Both the position numbers and the translations under genes were made by a program. Under the pieces are notes generated by a model, which saw only the letters and a program-made list of their open reading frames with translations, did no database searches and had not been told where the DNA came from. This document shows, piece by piece, positions 1-7,237 of a stretch of 8,781 nucleotides of DNA (position 1 is the stretch's first letter; each line of letters begins with the position of its first letter). Origin of the DNA: Fervidobacterium sp. (GTDB taxonomy: Bacteria > Thermotogota > Thermotogae > Thermotogales > Fervidobacteriaceae). The stretch lies in NCBI GenBank assembly GCA_003522805.1, contig DPIB01000102.1, forward strand, positions 1-8,781, given 5' to 3'.

Positions 1-2
1 AG

Positions 3-53
3 TTAGTTAAAAACCTCCAAAGTCTCTTTACACAATTTACTAACGAGACTTAG
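3..53 (+). CDS. Possible C-terminal tail of an upstream gene (partial)
   Basis: A frame open from the left edge encodes 16 residues, LVKNLQSLFTQFTNET, and ends at TAG (51-53). The peptide is amphipathic and helix-like, as at the end of many bacterial proteins; tails of chemotaxis receptors look broadly similar, but the fragment is too short to assign. Support is mainly positional: an intrinsic terminator follows about 57 bases after the stop, as expected for the end of an upstream transcription unit. The other two plus-strand frames hit stops within the first ten bases. Confidence 0.4.
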   Translation, partial: LVKNLQSLFTQFTNET

Positions 54-110
54 AGTTTAGAGCTAGTGAGTAAATAATTAGCAGAGTTTGAGGCATGATA
101 CCTCTATATG

Positions 111-137
111 ATAGACCCACTCGGGGTCTATTTTCTT
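111..137 (+). terminator. Intrinsic terminator of the upstream transcription unit
   Basis: ATAGACCC (111-118) pairs perfectly with GGGTCTAT (124-131) around a 5-base loop, and a T-rich run (TTTCTT) follows. A weaker hairpin, GAGG/CCTC (90-93 with 101-104), lies just before it. The element sits upstream of the candidate guaB -10 box, so it most likely ends the preceding gene rather than attenuating guaB. Confidence 0.7.
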
Positions 138-159
138 ATAATACTTTAATATCGAACAA

Positions 160-1758
<1,599 letters not shown>

Positions 1759-1789
1759 TGCAAATCGCTTGTATATACTGAAGAACTTT

Positions 1790-1828
1790 GAGAAACGTGA
1801 GCTTGATATCTCACGTTTCTCATTTTTT
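1790..1828 (+). terminator. guaB intrinsic terminator between convergent genes
   Basis: GAGAAACGTGAG (1790-1801) and CTCACGTTTCTC (1810-1821) form a perfect 12-bp stem with an 8-base loop, followed by A and six T residues (1823-1828). It clearly serves guaB. The same hairpin lies just beyond the stop of the convergent minus-strand operon, but on that strand the trailing sequence is only AAAGTTCTTC, so termination there would be weaker. Confidence 0.9.
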
Positions 1829-1830
1829 AA

Positions 1831-2136
1831 CTATTTCTTTTCCCACTTGCTGTGAGAAGAAAGTATTAGTTTAATTCCTATTTCAATTAGAGCAGCAGCA
1901 ATGATGGCTATGACGAATTCCCAAAAGCCCATTGATATAAATCCAAGTGATTGAACAACTATCAAAACACCCAAAACACTCAACCCCGCACCATTTGGAA
2001 AACTCCTTATCATGCCCACAACTCCACCGATTATTGCAATGCCACCTAAAACGAGCCACACCGAAGATGTGATCGAAAGAATTATTGAAAGCAAAATGAA
2101 TATTCCAGCAGCTAAAAGTAAGATACCCCATACCAT
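1831..2136 (-). CDS. Small multi-pass membrane protein, LiaF/LiaI membrane-region-like
   Basis: This is a 101-residue, very hydrophobic protein with about four predicted membrane segments (roughly 3-21, 25-44, 51-70 and 72-94) and a short charged cytoplasmic-type tail ending SKWEKK. The pattern of Leu/Ile/Gly-rich hairpins resembles the N-terminal membrane region of LiaF and of LiaI-like proteins, which belong to envelope-stress systems; this is resemblance by eye only. The ATG at 2136 is preceded by GAGGTGAT at good spacing. An in-frame GTG at 2145 lies inside that ribosome-binding site and is not the likely start. It is the last gene of the minus-strand operon, 53 bases after the long bactofilin-like gene. 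It may provide the membrane anchor of the module, which is inference. Confidence 0.8.
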   Translation of the reverse strand: MVWGILLLAAGIFILLSIILSITSSVWLVLGGIAIIGGVVGMIRSFPNGAGLSVLGVLIVVQSLGFISMGFWEFVIAIIAAALIEIGIKLILSSHSKWEKK

Positions 2137-2189
2137 TGTAATCACCTCGCAATATGATCAATTTTAGTTAATGATCTCCTGATTTTTGA

Positions 2190-3143
2190 TTATTCCTTGA
2201 CTGGTTGATTCCCCTCCAATTTTTCAACGAAGAGTTGGTCTACGGATATTTTACCATAATTTCTCACGACCTCACTAGTAAGAGATATTACTGTGATCTC
2301 GCTATTATTCTCGATCTTTTCTGAATTCATTGTGTCGCACTTGATTTTTCCATCATTCTTCAACGTCTCAATATCTATGGAGTCTGAAATAATCTCACCA
2401 GAATTTACAATGTCTTCGACATTGATTCTACTACAAGTGATTTCACCAGAATTGGAAATCTTTTCACCTTTTACTCTGCCAACTTTTATGGCTCCATTAT
2501 TTGTGAGTCTTTCGAATCGCAATTTGTCAGCCTCGATCATACCATTTTCTGATACTGTCATCGTCTCGCAATCTATTTTGTCAGCCTTTAGTGTACCGGT
2601 TACAACGAGAGACTCACACTCGACTTCTTCTGCATTTACATCGCCGTTTATTATTATCTTTTCATGTTGTAACTTAGCAGAATTATTTCTTCCATTTATG
2701 ACTTGTTCATCATTGAAACTTACGTTCTTTACAAACCTATTAGAAAAAGGCATATTAAAAGCAACGACGTTGTACTTACCTTCAACATTTGCCTTTCCTT
2801 CTTCTTTTGTCAATACTAAATTCGCATTTCCTTCTATCCTACCACCATTCCAAAATATCTTCGAGTGCACAGCATTGAGATTACCGCGAATGATTCCATA
2901 TAGTTGAATTTCTGTGTTGACAACAGAAACATTCCCAAGAACTTCTCCTCTCACAATCAATCTTCCGTTTGTCATAGAAATATTCTTTCTGTATGTCTCA
3001 CCGTCTGCTATCTCGATAGTTCTGTCAACTATTTCTTCTGTTGGTATATTTTCAGTATCAAACAATGCATCTATCAATTTTTCTGCATCTTCAGGTAATA
3101 TCTCACCACTTTCCACAGATTCTAGTATCTTCCTCAAATCCAT
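2190..3143 (-). CDS. Long bactofilin-like beta-helix protein with N-terminal SHOCT-like element
   Basis: This 317-residue protein has three visible parts. Residues 2-27 (DLRKILESVESGEILPEDAE...) form a short helix-turn-helix-like element of the SHOCT/YvlB-N-terminal kind. Residues about 55-155 resemble a bactofilin or polymer-forming beta-helix, with short strands alternating with Gly/Asn turns (RGEVLGNVSV, RGNLNAVHSKIFWNGGRIEGN). Residues 165-314 are a regular array of turns, seven of them exactly 16 residues long. There is no signal peptide or membrane segment, so it is probably cytoplasmic or attached to the inner membrane face. The ATG at 3143 follows AGGTGAT; an upstream in-frame GTG at 3152 lies within that ribosome-binding site. 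It shares the WNGG strand with its upstream neighbour, suggesting duplication. A filament or scaffold role is inferred from the bactofilin resemblance. Confidence 0.82.
   Translation of the reverse strand: MDLRKILESVESGEILPEDAEKLIDALFDTENIPTEEIVDRTIEIADGETYRKNISMTNGRLIVRGEVLGNVSVVNTEIQLYGIIRGNLNAVHSKIFWNGGRIEGNANLVLTKEEGKANVEGKYNVVAFNMPFSNRFVKNVSFNDEQVINGRNNSAKLQHEKIIINGDVNAEEVECESLVVTGTLKADKIDCETMTVSENGMIEADKLRFERLTNNGAIKVGRVKGEKISNSGEITCSRINVEDIVNSGEIISDSIDIETLKNDGKIKCDTMNSEKIENNSEITVISLTSEVVRNYGKISVDQLFVEKLEGNQPVKE
2202..2537 (-). repeat. Seven 16-residue protein repeats (48-base units) in the long bactofilin-like gene
   Basis: Residues 203-314 divide without gaps into seven 16-residue units beginning IEADKLRF, IKVGRVKG, ITCSRINV, IISDSIDI, IKCDTMNS, ITVISLTS and ISVDQLFV. 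The rough consensus is I-x-x-D-x-I-x-x-E-x-I-x-N-x-G-x. This length matches one winding of a right-handed beta-helix. The units differ at DNA level, so the array is old rather than a recent slippage expansion. Two looser units precede it (165-184 and 185-202). Confidence 0.85.
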
Positions 3144-3210
3144 ACTTATCACCTACCATCCATCGCATTTTTGAAAAACACTACAAAATGAAAAAGACAA
3201 ACAATAGAAC

Positions 3211-3717
3211 TTATTCTTCAACCTTTATGCCAGACAGAAATGGCTTTACAACCAAATATTTGACCGTTCCAAGTATGCCATTTATAAAAAAGTTGTTTAT
3301 CTCCTCCACTCTACCACTTACCTTTGGGCGGTTTCCAGAATATGTGCAACCAACTAATTCTAAATCTCCGTCTATCGTTCCACCATTCCATTTAATGGCA
3401 GAACCAACCAACTGTACATCTCCCTTTACCTCGCCGGAAAAAGATACATCACAAAATGCGATTTCAAGGTCTCCATTTATTGTCCCTTCTATAATTATCT
3501 TACTATTAACAGCCTCTACATTTCCTGTATGTTCCTCTCCTTTGCGAAGTATAAACTCTTTTCCCAAAAATGATTTTTCGTATTTCTTCTCCTTGGGTGA
3601 TTGATAAGATTCCTTTTGCTTGATACTTAATATCAACTGCTCCGCTTCCTCAATAGAGATATCTTTTCTCGCCAGTGCTTCCAATATTGCCCTGATATCA
3701 CTCGGAATCTCTCCCAT
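3211..3717 (-). CDS. Short bactofilin-like protein with N-terminal SHOCT-like element
   Basis: This is a 168-residue protein. Residues about 7-33 (DIRAILEALARKDISIEEAE...) are the same short helical element found in both neighbours. A charged linker (about 34-50) follows, then a beta-helical stretch at about 64-128 with regular strands and Gly-Asp turns (EGTINGDLEI, SGEVKGDVQL, KWNGGTIDGDLELVG), typical of bactofilin/polymer-forming proteins. No signal peptide is present. Two adjacent ATG codons exist at 3720 and 3717; GGAGG upstream is 4 bases from the first and 7 from the second, so the second is preferred. The start overlaps the end of the DUF2089-type gene by 20 bases, suggesting coupled translation. 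A 67-base gap separates it from the long paralogue downstream. A cytoskeletal or envelope-scaffold role is inferred. Confidence 0.82.
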   Translation of the reverse strand: MGEIPSDIRAILEALARKDISIEEAEQLILSIKQKESYQSPKEKKYEKSFLGKEFILRKGEEHTGNVEAVNSKIIIEGTINGDLEIAFCDVSFSGEVKGDVQLVGSAIKWNGGTIDGDLELVGCTYSGNRPKVSGRVEEINNFFINGILGTVKYLVVKPFLSGIKVEE

Positions 3718-4099
3718 CATTATCCCTCCCTTTTTGCTTTTTTAACAACGCTATCGCCTCTTCAACAGTGATTTTTCTTTCTTTGACAAGTTTGAATACA
3801 TCGGAAGATTCAGGTTGTTCTTCCTCTGTGTCAATAGGTGTCAGCCCCATCTTGTCCAATACCTTGTCCAATCTTCCGCGTAAAGCAAAATATCCTACCC
3901 CTGTGAGTCTTTCCAATTCTTTCAAATTACCTTTGGTTCTGAGAAACATGATTATGAATTTCGTATCCTCTTCGTCTAGGAAGGCAAATGGTGGCGCTTC
4001 AAAATACCCATTCACAGCTACACCGTCTTCATCACATTTCAGCTGAGTTACTCGCATAGGTTTACCGCAAACAGGACATTTAGGTAACATCTTTGGCAT
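3698..4099 (-). CDS. DUF2089-type zinc-ribbon/HTH protein, putative regulator
   Basis: This is a 133-residue protein. It begins with a zinc-ribbon-like segment (CPVCGKPMRVTQLKC, residues 8-22) and continues GYFEAPPFAFL (31-41). A predicted helix-turn-helix (GNLKELERLTGVGYFALRGR, 57-76, and following) matches the DUF2089 family pattern. Cys8, Cys11 and Cys22 are present, but the fourth cysteine expected near residue 25 appears to be Asp. An acidic linker (TEEEQPESSD) leads to a C-terminal SHOCT-like element (DVFKLVKERKITVEEAIALL, 100-119) that matches the N-termini of the next two proteins. The ATG at 4099 follows GGAGGTGAT; a longer frame up to 4189 would cross the promoter and is rejected. 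As the first gene of the operon it is a candidate autoregulator. Confidence 0.85.
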   Translation of the reverse strand: MPKMLPKCPVCGKPMRVTQLKCDEDGVAVNGYFEAPPFAFLDEEDTKFIIMFLRTKGNLKELERLTGVGYFALRGRLDKVLDKMGLTPIDTEEEQPESSDVFKLVKERKITVEEAIALLKKQKGRDNDGRDSE

Positions 4100-4112
4100 C
4101 TTATCACCTCCT

Positions 4113-4122
4113 ATGATATCAT
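4113..4122. promoter_or_regulatory. 10-bp palindrome in the minus-operon leader
   Basis: ATGATATCAT is a perfect palindrome between the predicted transcription start (about 4139) and the ribosome-binding site of the DUF2089-type gene. It is a possible binding site for a dimeric regulator, perhaps the DUF2089-type protein itself. Such short AT-rich palindromes also arise by chance. Confidence 0.3.
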
Positions 4123-4145
4123 CATCATCTTTTGACTTCAAAAAT

Positions 4146-4174
4146 ATTGTATCACTTTCAAAAAAATTTGTCAA
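4146..4174 (-). promoter_or_regulatory. Promoter of the DUF2089/bactofilin-like operon
   Basis: Reading the minus strand, TTGACA (4174-4169) is followed by a 17-base spacer and TACAAT (4151-4146). This is a full -35 consensus with a one-mismatch -10 box at optimal spacing. The predicted start near 4139 gives a 5' leader of about 40 bases ending in GGAGGTGAT before the ATG at 4099. It is the strongest vegetative-type promoter visible in the window. Confidence 0.85.
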
Positions 4175-4236
4175 TGTATGCAAAAACAATTGGAATATAG
4201 AGTACTGACATGTTTCACAAATGTTCTAGAAAATAT

Positions 4237-4264
4237 TTGAAAATCTATGCATTTGTGGTAGAAT
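4237..4264 (+). promoter_or_regulatory. Promoter of the hfq operon
   Basis: TTGAAA (4237-4242), a 16-base spacer, then TAGAAT (4259-4264) fits the housekeeping sigma pattern with one mismatch in each box. The predicted start near 4271 leaves a leader of about 40 bases to the hfq GTG. It diverges from the minus-operon promoter, with 62 bases between the two -35 boxes, room for a shared regulatory site. Confidence 0.65.
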
Positions 4265-4310
4265 TGAGTTGCTTTATGTTTGATTTATTCTAATATCTGG
4301 GGGGATTCTT

Positions 4311-4583
4311 GTGGCAAAAGAGAAGTTTAACCTTCAAGACAGGTTTTTGAACATTGTTAGGACTAAGAAGATAGAGGTAAAGGTGTATTTAGTCAACGGA
4401 TTCCAAACGAAGGGGATAGTAAGGTCGTTTGACAATTTTACTGTGCTTCTGGAAAGCGGGAAGCAACAAACACTTATTTATAAACATGCAATAAGTACGA
4501 TTCTTCCTGCAGAGTATATAATGCTTATGAAGACAGAAGAACAGGAAGAGCATATTGATGAAGATATACAGAGCACCGATTAG
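4311..4583 (+). CDS. hfq: RNA chaperone Hfq
   Basis: Hfq is an Sm-like hexameric ring that binds small RNAs and mRNAs and helps them pair. The 90-residue protein shows the N-terminal NLQDRFLN (Gln9, Asp10), the Sm1 motif VYLVNGFQTKGIVRSFDNFTVLL (25-47, only partly family-invariant) and the diagnostic Sm2 motif YKHAIST (57-63) that builds the U-binding pore. The rim segment RTKK (17-20) keeps basic residues where Escherichia coli has RRER. The C-terminal tail (about 75-90) is short and strongly acidic (EEQEEHIDED). The start is GTG with GGGGGGA (4299-4305) six bases upstream. It is the first gene of the operon, followed 38 bases later by hflX; the hfq-hflX neighbourhood is also known from proteobacteria. 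Confidence 0.97.
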   Translation: MAKEKFNLQDRFLNIVRTKKIEVKVYLVNGFQTKGIVRSFDNFTVLLESGKQQTLIYKHAISTILPAEYIMLMKTEEQEEHIDEDIQSTD

Positions 4584-4591
4584 AATATCAA

Positions 4592-4612
4592 ACTGATCAT
4601 ACTTGGATCAGT
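4592..4612 (+). other. Perfect stem-loop between hfq and hflX
   Basis: ACTGATC (4592-4598) pairs with GATCAGT (4606-4612) around a 7-base loop. No T run follows, so it is not an intrinsic terminator. It ends four bases before the GGGGAG preceding hflX and could affect hflX translation or mRNA processing, which is inference. Confidence 0.55.
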
Positions 4613-4621
4613 AATGGGGAG

Positions 4622-5896
4622 ATGAGCAAGTTTTTCGGAAAATCTGCAGTGTTGGTCTCAGTTCAAAGTGAATTTGACATTGAGAATTTTGAATCTATCG
4701 ATGAATTAGAAGAATTGTGCAAGACCTTAGGTATAGTAGCTGTAGACAAGGTTATCCAGCGTAGAAATAAAGCAGATCCGGTTTTTTATCTTGGAATCGG
4801 AAAACTGAAAACAGTTAGAGAATACTGTCAACACAACAGAATTGATTTGTTGGTTGTAGACGATGAGTTGACACCTGTCCAGCAAAGGAATATAGAAGAG
4901 TTCATGAGAATAAAAACGGTGGACCGAACTCAAGTTATTCTTGAGATTTTTTCTAAACACGCGACAACTGCTGAGGGAAAACTACAAGTAGAGATGGCGA
5001 GACTTGTTTATGAGCTTCCACGACTGAGAGGGAAGGGGCTTGAACTTTCTAACCAAGGTGGTGGGATTGGAACAAGGGGACCTGGTGAAAAGGTACTTGA
5101 ACTAGATCGTAGGAGAATAAAGAACAGAATCAATAGTCTGAAAAAAGAATTAATTAAGCTAAAGGCAAATAGAGATAATATAAGAAAGTCGAGAGTCGAG
5201 AGTGGTTATTATATTGTATCTATAGCAGGATATACGAATGCAGGTAAAAGTACTCTGCTCAGTAGTCTTTCGGGAGAAAAGAATATATTGGTATCTGATA
5301 AGTTATTCTCAACTTTGAACCCTACCATCAGAAGAGTAAGTCTACCAGGTGGAAGAATAGTATTGTTTAGCGATACTGTAGGTTTCATTAGAAAACTGCC
5401 ACATACTCTAATTGAAGCGTTCCATTCAACTTTGGAAGAGATACTGTACTCCGACATTATTTTGATGTTAGTAGATATCAGTGATCCATGCTATAAGAAT
5501 AAGATAGTATCTTCGTATAGAGTTTTGGAAGAAATAGGTGTATTTAATAAGGAAACGATTCTTGTATTCAACAAGGTCGATTTGGTTCCTAGCGACTATC
5601 TTGAGAGTGTGAGAATAGAGTATCCTGATGCAATTTTCATTTCAGCGAAATTAGGCATAGGTATAGAGAACCTTCTTGAGAGAATAAGCCAGTATACTCA
5701 CAATTCTGATATATATGCTAGAATAAAATTTAGGTACTCCGAAAAGGGCAATATCTTGAAGTTTTCTGAATTTATAGATATTGATGTTCTTGTGGAAAAT
5801 GATGGATACTGTGTATATGATATATGTGGGCCTGAAAAAATCGTTGAAAAAATACTGAAATCTATAGACTTTGTCAAGGAAGGAGATGTAAGATGA
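4622..5896 (+). CDS. hflX: Ribosome-associated GTPase HflX
   Basis: HflX binds the ribosome and, in studied bacteria, splits or rescues stalled 70S ribosomes, especially under stress. The 424-residue protein has the N-terminal HflX domain (about 10-190) with the signature GGGIGTRGPGE (146-156) and LDRRRI (161-166). The GTPase domain follows: P-loop GYTNAGKST (203-211), switch I TLNPT (231-235; TLDPT is more usual), DTVG (251-254), NKVD (317-320) and SAK (341-343). A small C-terminal domain follows (about 365-424). The ATG directly abuts its GGGGAG, which is unusually tight. A GTG at codon 10 (4649) is a weaker alternative. The stop overlaps the next start by four bases (ATGA). Confidence 0.96.
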   Translation: MSKFFGKSAVLVSVQSEFDIENFESIDELEELCKTLGIVAVDKVIQRRNKADPVFYLGIGKLKTVREYCQHNRIDLLVVDDELTPVQQRNIEEFMRIKTVDRTQVILEIFSKHATTAEGKLQVEMARLVYELPRLRGKGLELSNQGGGIGTRGPGEKVLELDRRRIKNRINSLKKELIKLKANRDNIRKSRVESGYYIVSIAGYTNAGKSTLLSSLSGEKNILVSDKLFSTLNPTIRRVSLPGGRIVLFSDTVGFIRKLPHTLIEAFHSTLEEILYSDIILMLVDISDPCYKNKIVSSYRVLEEIGVFNKETILVFNKVDLVPSDYLESVRIEYPDAIFISAKLGIGIENLLERISQYTHNSDIYARIKFRYSEKGNILKFSEFIDIDVLVENDGYCVYDICGPEKIVEKILKSIDFVKEGDVR

Positions 5897-6873
5897 AAAA
5901 ATGTATTGTATTTGTATTACTCTTTGTTTTATACGTTTTGGCTTTACCCTCTTATCTTCCACCTGTTGAAAACTCTTACGTGACAGCTACATTCCTTGAG
6001 TTTCGTTCAACTGGAAGTGTCCCACATTTCCATTCAGGTACTGATTTTAGTACTTTCTTAAAGGAAGGAATTTCAGTAAAGGCAGCGGAAAATGGATATT
6101 TGGTGAGGCTTGAAATAGACGAGGACAGTATATATGGAATGACTGTAGTTTTGCAGCATGACGATGGATACAGAACTTTATACGCTCATCTTTCGAAATT
6201 CGCTGAGAAGACAGATAAGATAGTTGAGATGTTAACTACTGAATTTGGAAAGCAGAGAATCGTTGTTGAATTCCAATCCGACGACATAAGATTTTCAAAA
6301 GGTGAGAACATCGGATATTCTGGAAAAACGGGCGAGGCTTCTCAGGCCCATGCACACTTCGAAGTTAGGGATGAAGAAGAAAAAAACATATACGATCCCC
6401 TCGATTTTGTTGATAAGAGTCTGTTGAGACCTGTTCAGATGGGAATTATGATCAAGAATATAGTTATCGATGGAAAAGAATATCAGTATCAAGCTGGGAA
6501 AGTATATCAATACAGTGGTGACTTTCCGAAAATAGCTGTGGAGACTTACACAGAATTAGCAAAAAATTTACTTGGTGTTAAAGAAATAAAGATGTACTTT
6601 TCTGATGATTTAGTGTATCATATAATACTTGATAAGCTTCCTATGGAATGCTGGGAAAAACCTTATGATTTATATGATGAGAAGACGATGATGACGAGTT
6701 TAATTTATCGTGGCTACTATAAGCTCTATACATTAGATGATTTGCCATATGTGAAGGTAAACAAACTAAACAGCTTGAGTAACTATGATTCTGGACAGTA
6801 TTTAGTTACTATCGAGATAAAAGACGCGCTTGGAAATGTTGGAATGTTCTCCCTCAAGCTTGTTAGAAGATAA
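5893..6873 (+). CDS. Secreted M23-family (LytM/peptidoglycan endopeptidase-like) metallopeptidase
   Basis: M23 enzymes are zinc endopeptidases that usually cut peptidoglycan cross-links. The 326-residue protein starts with a hydrophobic signal segment (about 4-18; possible cleavage near Ala17, no lipobox). The HxxxD zinc motif is His47-Asp51 in HFHSGTD, YAHL supplies His99, and HAH (153-155) in QAHAHFEVRD supplies the remaining metal and catalytic histidines, so the active site looks complete. Between His99 and the HxH motif is a longer, charged insertion (about 104-136) than in minimal LytM domains. Residues about 180-326 form an extra C-terminal beta-rich domain of unknown role. The start overlaps the hflX stop, with AAGGAGA upstream, so translation is probably coupled. 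It acts outside the cytoplasmic membrane. The exact bond cut is unknown. Confidence 0.9.
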   Translation: MKKCIVFVLLFVLYVLALPSYLPPVENSYVTATFLEFRSTGSVPHFHSGTDFSTFLKEGISVKAAENGYLVRLEIDEDSIYGMTVVLQHDDGYRTLYAHLSKFAEKTDKIVEMLTTEFGKQRIVVEFQSDDIRFSKGENIGYSGKTGEASQAHAHFEVRDEEEKNIYDPLDFVDKSLLRPVQMGIMIKNIVIDGKEYQYQAGKVYQYSGDFPKIAVETYTELAKNLLGVKEIKMYFSDDLVYHIILDKLPMECWEKPYDLYDEKTMMTSLIYRGYYKLYTLDDLPYVKVNKLNSLSNYDSGQYLVTIEIKDALGNVGMFSLKLVRR

Positions 6874-6910
6874 GAATTAGAATAGAATAAGCTAAGAAGG
6901 TGATCTTCCG

Positions 6911-7237
6911 ATGTTTTTTAAAAAGAAGCAAAGAAGTAATCGAGAACTTGAGGTTAATCCATTCTATAAGGACAAGAATGCACTTGTACTGTACATAAAG
7001 TGTGATAAATGTGGTGAAGTCTTCAGAAGTCATTTAAGAATTGGCTACGATTTTATCATCAATTACGATGATAGATCCGCACCTTTTATGATCGATAAGG
7101 TATATGTAGGCTCAAAATGTCCCAATAAGATCGAAATAAAAGCAAAATTCACTGGTTCATACAAGCCAGTGAGTATTGAAATAGACGGTGGAAAGTTCAT
7201 CTCAAGAGAGACTTACGAAGAGGAGGCTGAGGGATGA
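6911..7237 (+). CDS. Conserved-looking small protein with a CxxC motif, function unknown
   Basis: I do not recognise this 108-residue protein. After a basic N-terminus ([11 protein letters not shown]) it has CDKCG (Cys31, Cys34) and a third lone cysteine in GSKCPNK (Cys70). This could be a three-cysteine metal site or a degenerate zinc ribbon. The remainder alternates charged and hydrophobic residues, suggesting a small beta-rich cytoplasmic domain, with an acidic end (EEEAEG). There is no signal peptide or membrane segment. AAGGTGAT precedes the ATG, and the stop overlaps the metK start by four bases (ATGA), so translation of the two is likely coupled. The coding evidence is the ribosome-binding site, the clean frame and the overlap. 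Confidence 0.8.
   Translation: MFFKKKQRSNRELEVNPFYKDKNALVLYIKCDKCGEVFRSHLRIGYDFIINYDDRSAPFMIDKVYVGSKCPNKIEIKAKFTGSYKPVSIEIDGGKFISRETYEEEAEG

Noticed and set aside
2293..2907. Long plus-strand open frame opposite the bactofilin-like gene
   Set aside because: It is Ser/Phe-rich, has no ribosome-binding site and lies opposite a well-supported gene. The repetitive codon pattern of the real gene explains the lack of stops.
4100..4189. N-terminal extension of the DUF2089-type protein to 4189
   Set aside because: It would run through the near-consensus promoter and the ribosome-binding site. The ATG at 4099 follows GGAGGTGAT and gives the expected family start.
6896..6908. GAAG/CTTC hairpin covering the ribosome-binding site of the three-cysteine protein
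   Set aside because: A 4-bp stem is too weak, particularly in a probable thermophile, to claim as regulatory.
6874..7233. SAM riboswitch controlling metK
   Set aside because: metK starts inside the end of the preceding gene, and the only nearby gap is 37 bases, too short for a SAM aptamer.
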